Below, piece after piece: positions 8,139 through 17,568 of a stretch of 64,000 nucleotides of DNA. Within the stretch, counting starts at the first letter, position 1; the number at the start of each line of letters is the position of its first letter. The position numbers and the translations under genes were made by a program. Source of the DNA: Butyricicoccus pullicaecorum (GTDB taxonomy: Bacteria > Bacillota > Clostridia > Oscillospirales > Butyricicoccaceae); NCBI GenBank assembly GCA_021531865.1, contig JAFBIW010000001.1, positions 186,001-250,000 of the forward strand, written 5' to 3'. The notes below the pieces were generated by a model. The model made no database searches. It worked only from the letters and a program-made list of their open reading frames with translations, and was not told the DNA's origin.

Positions 8139-9989
8139 ATGAAAAACAAGATTTCCCGTTTCGGTAAATTCCTCAGCGGAATGGTCATGCCGAACATCGG
8201 CGCATTCATCGCATGGGGCTTTCTGACCGCCCTGTTCATTGAGAAGGGCTGGGTCCCCAACGCCGATCTGGCGTCCATCGTCTCCCCCATGCTGACCTAC
8301 CTCCTGCCCATCCTGATCGCGGGTCAGGGCGGCTACATGGTTGCGGGCGACCGCGGCCGGGTCATCGGCACGATCGCGGTGGTCGGCTGCATCTGCGGCT
8401 CGAGCTACACCATGCTGATGGGCGCGATGGTCATGGGCCCGGCAGCAGGCTGGGTCATCAAGCAGTTTGACCGCGCGGTCGACGGCCGCATCCCGGCCGG
8501 CTTCGAGATGCTGGTCAACAACTTCTCGGTCGGTATTCTCGGTCTGATCCTGACGATCCTGGGCTACTACGTCATCGGCCCCTTCATGACCCTGATCCTG
8601 ACTGTCCTGTCCGCCGGCGTCGGCTTCCTCATCAGCCACAGCCTGCTGCCGCTGGTCTCGATCTTCGTCGAGCCCGCCAAGGTGCTGTTCCTGAATAACG
8701 CGATCAACCACGGCATCTTCAGCCCGATCGGCGCGAGTCAGGCCGCTGAGACCGGCCGCTCAATCATGTACATGCTCGAGGCCAATCCCGGCCCCGGTCT
8801 GGGCGTTCTGCTGGCTTACTGCCTGTTCTGCAAGGACACAACCACCCGTCAGTCCGCCCCGGGCGCGGTCATCATTCACCTGTTCGGCGGCATCCATGAG
8901 ATCTATTTCCCCTACATCCTGATGAATCCGGTCGTTATCATTGCGCCCATCGTGGGCAACATGGCCGCGATCCTGTTCTACACCATGACGGGCGCAGGTC
9001 TGTCCGGCGTGGCCTCTCCCGGCTCGATCATCGCTTACATGGCGATGGCGCCCCGTGATTCGATCCTGACCGTTCTGCTGGGCGTTGTCATCGCGGCGGC
9101 GGTCTCCTTCGTCATCGCTTCGCCCATCGTCCGGATGAGCACGGCGAAGAATCTGGACGAGGCGACGAACCAGATGAAGCAGATGAAAGCGCAGGCCAAG
9201 GGCACCGCGATCGACGGGGCTGTGCCGTCCGGCCCGGTGCGCAAGATCGTCTTCTCCTGTGACGCGGGCATGGGCTCGAGCGCGATGGGCGCGACCCGCT
9301 TCCGCAACCGCATCCATGATGCGCGCCCCGATCTGACCGTCACCAACACCAGCGTGGACGCGATCCCGGCGGACGCCGACATCGTCGTCTGCCAGCAGGT
9401 ACTGGCCGACCGTGCCCGTGCCTGCGCCCCGAATGCGACCCTCGTAACGATCGGCAATTTCCTCTCCGACCCCAATCTGGACAGTCTGTACGCTTCGCTG
9501 ACGCAGGCGGGCGCTGCACAGGCTGCATCCAAGACCGAAGCGGCCGCGTCCGCACCGTCCGGCGCAATGGACGGCGTACTGGTACGCGACGGCATTCGCG
9601 TCGGTCTCCCCTCGGTCGATAAGGAGACCGCCATCCGTGCGGCGGGCGCGCTGCTGGCCGAGCTGGGCTGTGTGGACGCGGACTACGCCGACGCGATGGT
9701 CGAGCGCGAGAAGCTCATCACGACCTACATGGGCATGGGCGTTGCCATCCCGCACGGCACCAGCGAGAAGAAGGGCACCGTCAAGAAGTCGGGTGTTGTC
9801 GTAATGCAGTATCCGGACGGCGTGGACTTTGGTGACGAGAAGGCTTATCTGATCTTCGGCATCGCGGGCGTCGGCGACGCGCACCTCGACCTGCTGGGCA
9901 AGATCTGCACCATACTCGAGGACGAGGATGTGCTGGACGCGATGAAGACGACGAATGATGTCGATTTCCTGCTGAGCAAGCTGCAATAA
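8139..9989 (+). CDS. mtlA: PTS mannitol-type EIICBA permease
   Basis: 616 residues in one chain. An N-terminal IIC membrane domain with many hydrophobic segments (about 12-335) includes the sugar-site motif GGIHEIYFPYIL. A IIB domain carries the phosphorylated Cys in FSCDAGMGSS (near residue 374), and a C-terminal IIA domain carries the active His in VAIPHGTSE (near 539), after an Ala/Ser-rich linker. It imports and phosphorylates a hexitol, by family mannitol, using phosphate from HPr. AAGGAG precedes the ATG. The HPr gene follows 48 bases later and MtlR is divergent. Because no mtlD is present and the neighbouring enzymes suggest ketose phosphates, the true substrate may not be mannitol. 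Confidence 0.93.
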   Translation: MKNKISRFGKFLSGMVMPNIGAFIAWGFLTALFIEKGWVPNADLASIVSPMLTYLLPILIAGQGGYMVAGDRGRVIGTIAVVGCICGSSYTMLMGAMVMGPAAGWVIKQFDRAVDGRIPAGFEMLVNNFSVGILGLILTILGYYVIGPFMTLILTVLSAGVGFLISHSLLPLVSIFVEPAKVLFLNNAINHGIFSPIGASQAAETGRSIMYMLEANPGPGLGVLLAYCLFCKDTTTRQSAPGAVIIHLFGGIHEIYFPYILMNPVVIIAPIVGNMAAILFYTMTGAGLSGVASPGSIIAYMAMAPRDSILTVLLGVVIAAAVSFVIASPIVRMSTAKNLDEATNQMKQMKAQAKGTAIDGAVPSGPVRKIVFSCDAGMGSSAMGATRFRNRIHDARPDLTVTNTSVDAIPADADIVVCQQVLADRARACAPNATLVTIGNFLSDPNLDSLYASLTQAGAAQAASKTEAAASAPSGAMDGVLVRDGIRVGLPSVDKETAIRAAGALLAELGCVDADYADAMVEREKLITTYMGMGVAIPHGTSEKKGTVKKSGVVVMQYPDGVDFGDEKAYLIFGIAGVGDAHLDLLGKICTILEDEDVLDAMKTTNDVDFLLSKLQ

Positions 9990-10037
9990 CACTGTTTTTA
10001 CATACGCACAGATCAAGAACCACAGGAGGTTACCCCA

Positions 10038-10292
10038 ATGAAAACGATCCAGACTGTCTGCCGTGACCCCGAGGGCATCCACGCCCGTCCGGCCGGTATC
10101 CTGAACAAGGCCGCCAAGACCTACGCCTGCACCATCACGATGACGAAGGGCAGCAAGACCGCCGACATGAAGCGGCTCTTCGCCATGATGGGTCTGGGGG
10201 TCAAGAGCGGCGACGCCATCACGATCACCTGCACGGGTGACGACGAGGACGCCGCAGCCGCCGCGCTGAGCGAGCTGCTTGAGACGCTGTAA
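10038..10292 (+). CDS. HPr-family phosphocarrier with Arg at position 46
   Basis: 84 residues. The active-site His15 is intact (GIHARPAG, residues 13-20), so phosphate transfer from EI to the EIIA domain is expected. In the region of the regulatory Ser46 (usual pattern LKSIMGVMSLG) this protein reads MKRLFAMMGLG, placing Arg at residue 46. It therefore cannot be phosphorylated there by HPr kinase and should not act as a standard CcpA corepressor. AGGAGG stands 9 bases before the ATG. The gene follows EIICBA directly, so it is probably a dedicated carrier for that permease, while another gene elsewhere supplies the general HPr. Confidence 0.9.
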   Translation: MKTIQTVCRDPEGIHARPAGILNKAAKTYACTITMTKGSKTADMKRLFAMMGLGVKSGDAITITCTGDDEDAAAAALSELLETL

Positions 10293-10369
10293 GTACATAT
10301 TATAAAAAATCGTCCGGCCTGAATGAAGTGACCCCCAAAAGTTAGACAATATTTCGAAGTAAAAATTGT

Positions 10370-10579
10370 TCAAGCAACCGAAAGGGCTTGTTGTCTGTGA
10401 CGAGCAGGCGGCAAGCCCTTAAGCTTTGCCTTGATACGGTGGTTGTTATAATAGTCTAGATAAGCAATCAATTCTTGCTTGAAGTGCTCCATGGAATCAA
10501 ATTCTTGCAGATTCTGGTTCGGCTTTTCGGCATAGAAGTCCCTGTTCAGCAGATTTGGTGCGATCTTGCCGACTTCACC
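10370..10579 (-). pseudogene. Remnant of IS3 transposase OrfB
   Basis: The minus strand encodes about 69 residues ending ...RHRQQALSVA. It starts in a segment (GKIAPNLLNRDFYAEKPNQ) that in intact OrfB lies just before the catalytic core, then jumps to the C-terminal segment LQEFDSMEHFKQELIAYLDY. The DDE residues between these blocks are gone, as is everything upstream. The frame overlaps the OrfA stop by a few bases but is offset by one relative to OrfA. It cannot encode an active transposase. Confidence 0.8.
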
Positions 10580-10937
10580 TTTTGAACGACCTGCGTTTTC
10601 CGCGCTGGCGCCGCTCGTCTTCCAAAACCAAGGCTTGCAAGTTTTTTAGGGAGTCATTCTCCGCACGCAGCCGCTGTACTTCGGCCAGCAGATCTTCCTC
10701 TGCCGCTTTTTTGGGCAGTTTCTTTGGCCGGCCAGTACTGTCGCGGCCTCGGCGTTCTATGGCAAAGCCTTCTGGTCCTTCTGTCAGGTAGATTCGTTCC
10801 CAGTCTTGTACTCGTTTGTGGTGAATTTCAAATCTCTCTGCCGTTTCACTATAGCTAAGTTTTTCTTTCAGCATAGTTTCTACCACCAGCTTTTTGAATT
10901 CTGGTGTGTATTTCTTGTTTGGCATTCCTTTTGGCAT
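10575..10937 (-). CDS. IS3-family OrfA (transposase helix-turn-helix subunit)
   Basis: 120 residues from the ATG at 10937. The N-terminal HTH (YTPEFKKLVVETMLKEKLSY) and insB-type second helix region (HHKRVQDWERIYL) are followed by a basic linker and a C-terminal leucine-zipper stretch (AEVQRLRAENDSLKNLQAL). It matches IS150-group OrfA in length and order. In an intact element it binds the terminal repeats and is extended by frameshifting into OrfB. Here OrfB is destroyed, so the protein, if made, could only bind DNA. Confidence 0.85.
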   Translation of the reverse strand: MPKGMPNKKYTPEFKKLVVETMLKEKLSYSETAERFEIHHKRVQDWERIYLTEGPEGFAIERRGRDSTGRPKKLPKKAAEEDLLAEVQRLRAENDSLKNLQALVLEDERRQRGKRRSFKR

Positions 10938-11028
10938 AACAAAACACCCCACTTGTTAGTTAGTATTATATCATACTGTCTAACGAATGGGGTGCAGTTC
11001 AAAATGGGACGGCTTTTTACATTAAAAC

Positions 11029-11061
11029 AAAAAATCCCGGCGAAAAAGGCCGGGATTTTTG
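11029..11061 (-). terminator. Terminator of the ACT-UPF0210 operon
   Basis: AAAAATCCCGGC (11030-11041) pairs with GCCGGGATTTTT (11049-11060) across a 7-base loop; for minus-strand transcripts it ends in a U run. It forms the end of element A copy 2. Confidence 0.85.
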
Positions 11062-11213
11062 AATTTTTTCATGATATGAAAAATCCGGGCGGACACGGAT
11101 TTTTCAACGGGGAATTTCGCTCGCTGCGGCGAGCGACTTGGGGCGCTGCCCCAAGACCCCGCAGCCTTCGAGAAGGCTGGCGAAGCTTTCATCGTTTTGG
11201 GTGCGGCGCTGCC
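11030..11213 (-). repeat. Structured 3' element A, copy 2 (after the UPF0210 gene)
   Basis: Read on the minus strand it starts right after the UPF0210 stop and repeats the architecture of 2164-2362: GCCGCACCCAA, GAAAGCTTCGCCAGCC, TTCTCGAAGGCTGCG, then hairpins CTTGGGGC/GCCCCAAG (11155-11137), TCGCTCGC/GCGAGCGA with loop CGCA (11136-11117), AAAAATCCG/CGGATTTTT and a terminator. The stems differ in sequence from copy 1 but remain perfectly paired and in the same order. One hairpin of copy 1 is missing. Confidence 0.7.
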
Positions 11214-12578
11214 TTAGTTCTTCAGGCTATGGATCGGCGCGGGGATGCGGCCGCCGCGGTGGATGAACTTCGCCGGGGACTTGGTGGAGATCGGCATGAT
11301 CGGCGCCGAACCCAGCAGGCCGCCGAACTCGACCGTATCGCCTACCTGCTTGCCGACCGCCGGGATGACGCGCACAGCGGTGGTCTTGTTATTGACGACA
11401 CCAATCGCGATTTCGTCCGCGATCAGACCGGAAATGACCTCTGCGGTGGTATCGCCCGGCACCGCGACCATGTCGATACCGACCGAGCAGACCGCGGTCA
11501 TCGCTTCCAGCTTTTCCATGCACAGCGCACCCTCGCGCACCGCCGCGATCATGCCCTCGTCCTCCGAGACCGGGATGAACGCACCAGACAGACCGCCGAC
11601 GCTCGAGGACGCCATAACGCCGCCCTTCTTGACCGCGTCGTTGAGCATGGCCAGAATGGCCGTCGTGCCGCAGCCGCCGCAGGTCTCCAGACCGACCTCC
11701 TCCAGGATCCGCGCGACCGAGTCACCGATGGCCGGCGTGGGCGCAAGCGACAGATCGACGATGCCAAAGGGCACGCCCAGACGCTCGGACGCGATTGTGC
11801 CGACGAGCTGACCCATACGGGTGATCTTGAACGCGGTCTTCTTGATGATCTCAGCGACCTCGTTGATCGGGCAGTCGCCCGCGCGCTTGATGGCCGCCTG
11901 CACAACGCCCGGGCCGGAAACGCCGACGTTGATGACGGTCTCCGGCTCGCCGATGCCGTGGAACGCGCCTGCCATGAACGGGTTATCGTCCACCGCGTTG
12001 GCGAACACGACCAGCTTGGCGCAGCCCATCGAACCGTTGTCCTTGGTGATCTCGGCGGTCTCCTTGATGACGCGGCCCATGCGCTCGATCGCGTCCAGAT
12101 TGATGCCCGCCTTGGTCGAAGCGACGTTAACCGAGGAGCAGACGCAATTCGTCGTGGCCAGCGCCTCGGGGATGGAATCGAGCAGCACCGCGTCGCCCTT
12201 GGCGAAGCCCTTCTGCACGAGCGCGGAGAAGCCGCCGACAAAGTTGACGCCGGTGGTCGCGGCCGCGCGGTCAAGCGCCTGCGCGATCGGCACATAGCTC
12301 GTTGCGTTGGTGGTCGCGCCGATCATGGCGATCGGGGTGACCGAAATACGCTTGTGGATGATCGGGATGCCCAGCTCGCGCTCGATCTGTTCGCCGGTCG
12401 CAACCAGCTTTTCCGCGCGGGAGGTCACCTTGTCATAGATCTTGCGGCTGAGGACGTTGATGTCGTCCGACGCCAGATCGCGCAGCGAAATGCCCATCGT
12501 GATGGTACGGATGTCGAGATGCTCCTCCTCGATCATCTTGATCGTTTCGAGGATATCCCGGGTATTGATCATTGCCAT
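11214..12578 (-). CDS. UPF0210 (DUF711) family protein
   Basis: 454 residues, normal for UPF0210. The family has a fold related to the glycyl-radical/PFL enzymes but no established activity. Conserved-looking stretches are the N-terminus ([20 protein letters not shown]), a Gly/Cys-rich block [14 protein letters not shown] and [21 protein letters not shown] lies 8 bases before the ATG. It follows the UPF0237 ACT-domain gene by 36 bases; this pair recurs across Firmicutes, which suggests that the ACT protein senses a ligand for it. Its transcript ends in element A copy 2. Function stays unassigned. Confidence 0.9.
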   Translation of the reverse strand: MAMINTRDILETIKMIEEEHLDIRTITMGISLRDLASDDINVLSRKIYDKVTSRAEKLVATGEQIERELGIPIIHKRISVTPIAMIGATTNATSYVPIAQALDRAAATTGVNFVGGFSALVQKGFAKGDAVLLDSIPEALATTNCVCSSVNVASTKAGINLDAIERMGRVIKETAEITKDNGSMGCAKLVVFANAVDDNPFMAGAFHGIGEPETVINVGVSGPGVVQAAIKRAGDCPINEVAEIIKKTAFKITRMGQLVGTIASERLGVPFGIVDLSLAPTPAIGDSVARILEEVGLETCGGCGTTAILAMLNDAVKKGGVMASSSVGGLSGAFIPVSEDEGMIAAVREGALCMEKLEAMTAVCSVGIDMVAVPGDTTAEVISGLIADEIAIGVVNNKTTAVRVIPAVGKQVGDTVEFGGLLGSAPIMPISTKSPAKFIHRGGRIPAPIHSLKN

Positions 12579-12614
12579 GTTATATGCACCTCAAATTATT
12601 CTGTGATCTCGGAC

Positions 12615-12884
12615 TCAAATTCTGTGCATGGCATTGAAAATATCTTCATGCATGCAGTGGATCTTCATACCCAGCTCGATGCTGACCGCTTCCATCGCGT
12701 TCGTCAGCTTGTCAAATTCGACCGTGCTCTTCGAGATGTCCACGAACATGACCATCGCGAACATATCGTCCATGACATTCTGCGAAATGTCCAGAATGTT
12801 GACGTTGAACTTATACAGCGCGTCCGAGATCGTCGCGATGATACCCGTTCTGTCCTTGCCTACAACCGTAATCACTGCACGCAT
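12615..12884 (-). CDS. UPF0237 ACT-domain protein
   Basis: 89 residues, a single ACT domain starting MRAVITVVGKDRTGIIATIS, with the glycine turn (DRTGI) that forms the small-molecule site in ACT folds. I start it at the ATG at 12884, 7 bases after GGAGGA; a longer version from 12899 would put the ribosome site inside the gene. Proteins of this family usually lie before a UPF0210 gene, as here. A role as amino-acid-sensing partner is plausible but unproven. Confidence 0.9.
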   Translation of the reverse strand: MRAVITVVGKDRTGIIATISDALYKFNVNILDISQNVMDDMFAMVMFVDISKSTVEFDKLTNAMEAVSIELGMKIHCMHEDIFNAMHRI

Positions 12885-12946
12885 AGTTTGATCCTCCATT
12901 GCATTGAAAAAGTGGTGTGAAATTGGTTTTTTACTTTATATCCGTC

Positions 12947-14065
12947 TCATTCTCCGGCGGAAAGCGTCTCCCCGATGATGAGATTGGAAACGAGAAAGCC
13001 CTGCTCGGTCAGCCGCCAGCCATCCGGGACGGGAGCGGTCAGGCCATGGGGCGAAAGCGCGGCCAGCCGGGCCGCAAAGGGGTCGAACGACCGGCCGAAC
13101 CGGTCTTCAAAGGGCGCGCGGCGCACGCCGTCCGCCGTGCGCAGGCCGAGCATGAGGTACTCCGACCAGTCCGCGAAGCCCGCGACCGTTTCCTCCGGGG
13201 CGGGCGGCACGTCGGCGCAGAAGGCGGCGAGGTCGCGCGGGAAGGCGAACCGGCGACCGTCCAGCAGGCTGTGCGCCCCGGGGCCAAGTCCGAGGTAGTC
13301 GGACAGCACCCAGTAGCGGCTGTTGTGCCGCGAACGGAACCCGGGCTTCGCCCAGTTTGAAATTTCGTAGTGCTCGTATCCCGCCGTGCGCAGGGTATCG
13401 CACAGGGCGAGGTAGAGGTCGGCCTGCGCGTCCTCGTCGGGCAGAACCGGGTTTTCCCGCCCCATCGGGGTGCCCGGCTCGAGCTTCAGCCCGTAGCACG
13501 ACAGGTGCGCGGGCTGGAAATCCAGAAGCGCCTGCACCGATTCCAGAAACCGCTCGGCCGTCTGCCCGGGCAGGCCGTACATGAGGTCGAGGCTGAGGTT
13601 TCCAAAGCCCGCGTCCTGTGCTCGCAGAATCGCGTCCCGCGCCTCGGCAAAGGTGTGCCGCCGGCCGAGCAGCCGCAGCTCGTCGTCGTGCGCCGACTGC
13701 ACGCCGACCGAAAGGCGGTCGACGCCCGCGTCCCGCAGGCCGCGCAGCAGGCTGTCCGACATCGAATCGGGGTTGCACTCGACCGTAATTTCAGCGTCGG
13801 GCGCGAGGTCGAACGCGGCGCGCGCCCCGTCCAGCAGGGCGGTCAGCCGTTTTTCGCCCAGCAGCGAGGGCGTGCCCCCGCCGAAATAGACCGTATCCGC
13901 CGTCCGCCCGGCCATCTGCGCCGAAAACGCGGAAAAATGCTTCCGCATGGCCTGCACATAGCCGTCCATCTCGGCTTCGCTGCCCGCGAAGGAATAAAAA
14001 TCGCAGTAGCGGCACTTGGACGCGCAGAACGGCACGTGCAGATACAGACCGAAGTTATTCTTCAT
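12947..14065 (-). CDS. hemW: HemW-like radical SAM heme chaperone
   Basis: 372 residues. The radical SAM cluster motif [10 protein letters not shown] (CxxxCxxC, about residues 13-20) is followed by the GGGTPS and ECNPDS motifs of the HemN/HemW group and a C-terminal HemN domain. The length and the lack of the N-terminal extension of HemN point to HemW, which carries heme to target proteins rather than oxidising coproporphyrinogen. The ATG overlaps the end of lepA by 11 bases; the lepA-hemW order is standard in Firmicutes, where hrcA-grpE-dnaK-dnaJ often follows. Here that heat-shock cluster lies elsewhere. Confidence 0.92.
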   Translation of the reverse strand: MKNNFGLYLHVPFCASKCRYCDFYSFAGSEAEMDGYVQAMRKHFSAFSAQMAGRTADTVYFGGGTPSLLGEKRLTALLDGARAAFDLAPDAEITVECNPDSMSDSLLRGLRDAGVDRLSVGVQSAHDDELRLLGRRHTFAEARDAILRAQDAGFGNLSLDLMYGLPGQTAERFLESVQALLDFQPAHLSCYGLKLEPGTPMGRENPVLPDEDAQADLYLALCDTLRTAGYEHYEISNWAKPGFRSRHNSRYWVLSDYLGLGPGAHSLLDGRRFAFPRDLAAFCADVPPAPEETVAGFADWSEYLMLGLRTADGVRRAPFEDRFGRSFDPFAARLAALSPHGLTAPVPDGWRLTEQGFLVSNLIIGETLSAGE

Positions 14066-15863
14066 CCAGCTTGAGCACCGCCATGAACGCTTCGCTCGGC
14101 ACCTGAACGGTACCCAGCGTGCGCATACGCTTTTTGCCCTCCTTCTGCTTTTCGAGCAGCTTCTTCTTTCGGGTGATGTCGCCGCCGTAGCACTTGGCCA
14201 GAACGTCCTTGCGCACCGCCTTGACGGTCTCGCGGGCGATGACCTTGCCGCCGATCGCGGCCTGTACGGGCACCTCGAAGAGCTGGCGCGGGATGTTCTC
14301 CTTGAGCTTTTCGCAGATGCGGCGGGCGCGGCCGTAGGCCTTCTCGCGATGGGCGATGAACGAGAGCGCGTCCACCTGATCGCCGTTCAGGAGCATATCG
14401 ACCTTGACAAGGTCGCTCTTGCGGTAGTCGCTCATCTCGTAGTCAAGCGAGGCGTAGCCCTTGGTGCGCGCCTTGAGCGCGTCGAAAAAGTCGTAAATGA
14501 TCTCGTTGATCGGCATTTCGTAGTGCAGCTCGACCAGCGTGGAGTCCAGATACTGCATATCCTTGAAGACCGCGCGGCGATCCTGACACATGGGCATGAT
14601 GTTGCCGACGAACTCCTGCGGCGTGATGATCGAAGCCTTGACGAACGGCTCGCGCGCCTCGGCGATAACCGCCGGGTCGGGATATTCGTGCGGGTTGTCG
14701 ATGTGGATGACCGAGCCGTCGGTCTTGACGATCTCGTAGACGACGGACGGCAGGGTGGTGACCAGATCGAGGTCAAACTCGCGCTCCAGGCGCTCCTGAA
14801 TAATCTCCATGTGGAGCATCCCGAGGAAGCCGCAGCGGAAGCCGAAGCCCAGCGCGACCGAGGATTCGGGCTCAAACGAGAGCGCGGCGTCGTTGAGCTG
14901 GAGCTTTTCGAGCGCGTCGCGCAGGTCGGGATACTTGGAGCCGTCCTCGGTGTAGATGCCGCAATAGACCATCGGCTGTGCCTTGCGGTAGCCGGGCAGC
15001 GGCTCGGACGTGGGGTGATCCACGCTCGTGACCGTGTCGCCCACTCGGGTGTCGGCCACGTTCTTGATGGACGCGGTGAAATAGCCGACCTCACCAGCCT
15101 CAAGCCGCTTGGTGGCCTGTAAGCCGAGCGGATGCATCACGCCGCATTCGATGACCTGAAATTCCGCGCCGGTGGCCATCATGCGCACCCGCATACCGGT
15201 CTCGATGTGACCCTCCATCAGGCGCATATAGACGATGACGCCCTTGTAGGGGTCGTACTGGCTGTCGAAAATCAGGGCGCGCAGAGGTGCGTCCGGGTCG
15301 CCGGTGGGCGCGGGGATGTCGGAGACGATGCGCTCAAGCACAGCGTGGATGTTGATGCCCACCTTGGCCGAAATCTCGGGCGCGTCCTCGGCCGGGATGC
15401 CGATGATGTCCTCGATCTCCTGCTTGACGCGCGCCGGATCGGCGGCGGGCAGGTCGATCTTGTTGATGACCGGCACGACCTCGAGGTCATGCTCAAGCGC
15501 GAGATAGGTGTTGCCCAGCGTCTGCGCCTCGATGCCCTGCGCCGCGTCCACGACGAGCAGCGCGCCCTCACAGGCCGCGAGCGAACGGGAGACCTCGTAG
15601 TTGAAGTCGACGTGGCCCGGGGTGTCGATCAGGTTCATGTGGTAGATCTCGCCGTCGTCCGCCTGATACTCCATGCGGACAGCGCGCGCCTTGATCGTGA
15701 TGCCGCGCTCCCGCTCGAGATCCATGTTATCGAGCAGCTGCTCCTCCATCTCGCGCTGGGTGACTGCCTTGCACTGCTCGAGCAGGCGGTCGGCCAGGGT
15801 AGACTTGCCGTGGTCGATATGGGCGATGATGGAAAAATTCCGAATTCGTTCTTGATTCTTCAC
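14055..15863 (-). CDS. lepA: Elongation factor 4 (LepA)
   Basis: 602 residues from a GTG at 15863, 8 bases after GGAG, giving the usual start [20 protein letters not shown]. The GTPase motifs are clear: AHIDHGKST (P loop), DTPGHVDF (G3), NKIDLP (G4). EF-G-like domains and the LepA-specific C-terminal domain follow, ending with lysine-rich [17 protein letters not shown]. LepA is a ribosomal GTPase with roles in initiation and stalled translocation. A strong promoter lies 110 bases upstream and hemW is cotranscribed. Confidence 0.97.
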   Translation of the reverse strand: MKNQERIRNFSIIAHIDHGKSTLADRLLEQCKAVTQREMEEQLLDNMDLERERGITIKARAVRMEYQADDGEIYHMNLIDTPGHVDFNYEVSRSLAACEGALLVVDAAQGIEAQTLGNTYLALEHDLEVVPVINKIDLPAADPARVKQEIEDIIGIPAEDAPEISAKVGINIHAVLERIVSDIPAPTGDPDAPLRALIFDSQYDPYKGVIVYMRLMEGHIETGMRVRMMATGAEFQVIECGVMHPLGLQATKRLEAGEVGYFTASIKNVADTRVGDTVTSVDHPTSEPLPGYRKAQPMVYCGIYTEDGSKYPDLRDALEKLQLNDAALSFEPESSVALGFGFRCGFLGMLHMEIIQERLEREFDLDLVTTLPSVVYEIVKTDGSVIHIDNPHEYPDPAVIAEAREPFVKASIITPQEFVGNIMPMCQDRRAVFKDMQYLDSTLVELHYEMPINEIIYDFFDALKARTKGYASLDYEMSDYRKSDLVKVDMLLNGDQVDALSFIAHREKAYGRARRICEKLKENIPRQLFEVPVQAAIGGKVIARETVKAVRKDVLAKCYGGDITRKKKLLEKQKEGKKRMRTLGTVQVPSEAFMAVLKLDEE

Positions 15864-15974
15864 ACAAAATACTCCTTCATGCAAAGTGATGAGCCGCGCC
15901 GGGGCGCGCCCGCTCTGAACTGCCGTTCCCGGCAATAAAACCGTCATTTCATGGCGTTTTGGGTATATAGAAGT

Positions 15975-16003
15975 ATTATAACAGAAATCCGCCCGTCTCA
16001 CAA
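15975..16003 (-). promoter_or_regulatory. Promoter of lepA-hemW
   Basis: Minus-strand TTGTGA (15998-16003) and TATAAT (15975-15980) with a 17-base spacer. The rest of the 287-base gap between lepA and the citrate synthase gene holds only a leader and the citrate synthase terminator. Confidence 0.75.
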
Positions 16004-16108
16004 GAAGCGCGGCGCGTTTGTCCCCTGTACGCAAAGCCGGATTTTGGATGCCGTATCCGGTCATTTTTGTGAAAACTCACCTTATCATGCGCGGCAGCGT
16101 TTTCACGC

Positions 16109-16134
16109 AAAAAAGCCGCCCCGGTCGGGGCGGC
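16109..16134 (-). terminator. Terminator of the citrate synthase gene
   Basis: GCCGCCCC (16115-16122) and GGGGCGGC (16127-16134) form a GC stem; six A bases to the left become the U run on the minus strand. Confidence 0.9.
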
Positions 16135-16150
16135 AGTCAGTGTATTCCAT

Positions 16151-17518
16151 TCAGCGCGCGTCCAGCGGCTGATAGGGGTGCTTTTCGGAGACCGAGCGGT
16201 AGGCCGGGCGGATGATCTTGTCCACATTGATCAGCTCCTCCAGCCGGTGCGCGCTCCAGCCCACGATGCGTGCGACCGCGAACATGGGCGTATACAGCTC
16301 GAGCGGCAGGTCGAGCATGGAATAGACGAAGCCCGAATAAAAGTCCACGTTGGCGCTGACGCCCTTATAGATCCGCCGCTCGTCCGCGATGACCGCGGGC
16401 GCGAGCCGCTCGACCATCGTATAGAGCTGGAAATCGTCGTCCCGCCCCTTTTCGTCGGCAAGCTGGTGGACGAACGACTTGAAAATCTGCGCGCGCGGGT
16501 CGGAGACCGAATAGACCGCGTGACCCATGCCGTAGATCAGGCCCTTCCGGTCAAAGGCCTCGCGGTGGAGCAGCTTTTTCAAATAATCGCGCACCGCGTC
16601 CTCATCCGTCGGGTCGGAGACCGACCGCTTGAGGTCGTCGAACATCTGCACGACCTTAATGTTCGCGCCGCCGTGCTTGGGGCCCTTCAGGCTGCCCAGC
16701 GCGGCCGCGACCGCCGAATAGGTATCGGTGCCCGAGGAGGTGACGACGTGGGTGGTGAAGCTCGAATTGTTGCCGCCGCCGTGCTCCATGTGCAGAACAA
16801 GCGCCAGATCGAGCACCTTGGCCTCGAGCGGCGTATACTGCATATCGGGACGGAGCATCCGCAGGAAGTTGCTCGCGGTCGAGAGGGTGTCGTCCGGATA
16901 GTGAATGTACAGGCTGCCGCCGTTTTCATAGTGATTGTAGGCGTGGTAGGAATAGACCGCCAGCATCGGGAAAACCGAAATGAGCATCAGGCACTGGCGC
17001 AGGACGTTGGGCAGGCTGATGTCGTCGGCGCGGTCGTCGTAGGAGGCCAGCGTCAGGACGCTGCGCGACAGGCTGTTCATCATATCGTGCGAGGGCGCCT
17101 TCATGATGACGTCGCGGGTGAAGTTGGTCGGCAGGGTGCGCCCGCGCGCCAAAAGCGATTTGAACTCGGCCAGCTCCTGCCGGTCGGGCAGACGGCCGAA
17201 CAGAAGCAGATAGGCGGTCTCCTCGTAGCCCTTGCGGCCGTCCTTCAAAAAGCCGCTGACCAGATCATTGATGTTGTAGCCGCGATAGCGCAGCTCACCC
17301 GCGCAGGGCGTTTTGACGCCGTTCTCCATCCGGCTCGAAATGATCTCCGAGATGTTGGTCAGACCGGCCAGCACGCCCACGCCGTTGACGTCGCGCAGAC
17401 CGCGCTTGACCTCGAACTGCTGGTACAGCTCGGGCGCAATATTGGTGTTCTCGCGGCACATCGCCGCGAGCGCCTCGATCTCGGGCGTCACGGAAAGCAT
17501 CGTCGGTTCCATCGCCAT
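16151..17518 (-). CDS. gltA: Citrate synthase
   Basis: 455 residues. Catalytic surroundings are present: the first His in HMEHGGGNNSSFTTH (near residue 243), the second in YGMGHAVYSVSDPRA, and the Asp in GVSANVDFYSGF (near 400). The enzyme condenses acetyl-CoA with oxaloacetate. AAGGAG stands 9 bases before the ATG at 17518. It has its own promoter and terminator and no aconitase or isocitrate dehydrogenase gene beside it, so it probably serves glutamate synthesis. The last 20 residues and N-terminal extension match the longer Clostridial type. 2-methylcitrate synthase is a less likely alternative. Confidence 0.93.
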   Translation of the reverse strand: MAMEPTMLSVTPEIEALAAMCRENTNIAPELYQQFEVKRGLRDVNGVGVLAGLTNISEIISSRMENGVKTPCAGELRYRGYNINDLVSGFLKDGRKGYEETAYLLLFGRLPDRQELAEFKSLLARGRTLPTNFTRDVIMKAPSHDMMNSLSRSVLTLASYDDRADDISLPNVLRQCLMLISVFPMLAVYSYHAYNHYENGGSLYIHYPDDTLSTASNFLRMLRPDMQYTPLEAKVLDLALVLHMEHGGGNNSSFTTHVVTSSGTDTYSAVAAALGSLKGPKHGGANIKVVQMFDDLKRSVSDPTDEDAVRDYLKKLLHREAFDRKGLIYGMGHAVYSVSDPRAQIFKSFVHQLADEKGRDDDFQLYTMVERLAPAVIADERRIYKGVSANVDFYSGFVYSMLDLPLELYTPMFAVARIVGWSAHRLEELINVDKIIRPAYRSVSEKHPYQPLDAR

Positions 17519-17568
17519 AGCACATCACTCCTTCTGTTTCTGTTTTTCCATAATTTTCGAAAGAATAT

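Larger units (their letters stand above)
10324..11001 (-). mobile_element. Internally deleted IS3-family (IS150-group) insertion sequence
   Basis: Ends are imperfect inverted repeats of 24 bases: TGAAGTGACCCCC...TTAGAC at 10324-10347 and its counterpart at 10978-11001 (TGAACTGCACCCC...GTTAGAC read inward). Between them only about 680 bp remain, about half of a normal element. OrfA is complete; orfB has lost both its N-terminal part and its DDE catalytic core. The element is thus non-autonomous but could in principle still be moved by an intact relative. Base composition is visibly lower in GC than the flanks. No clear target duplication is visible. Confidence 0.85.
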
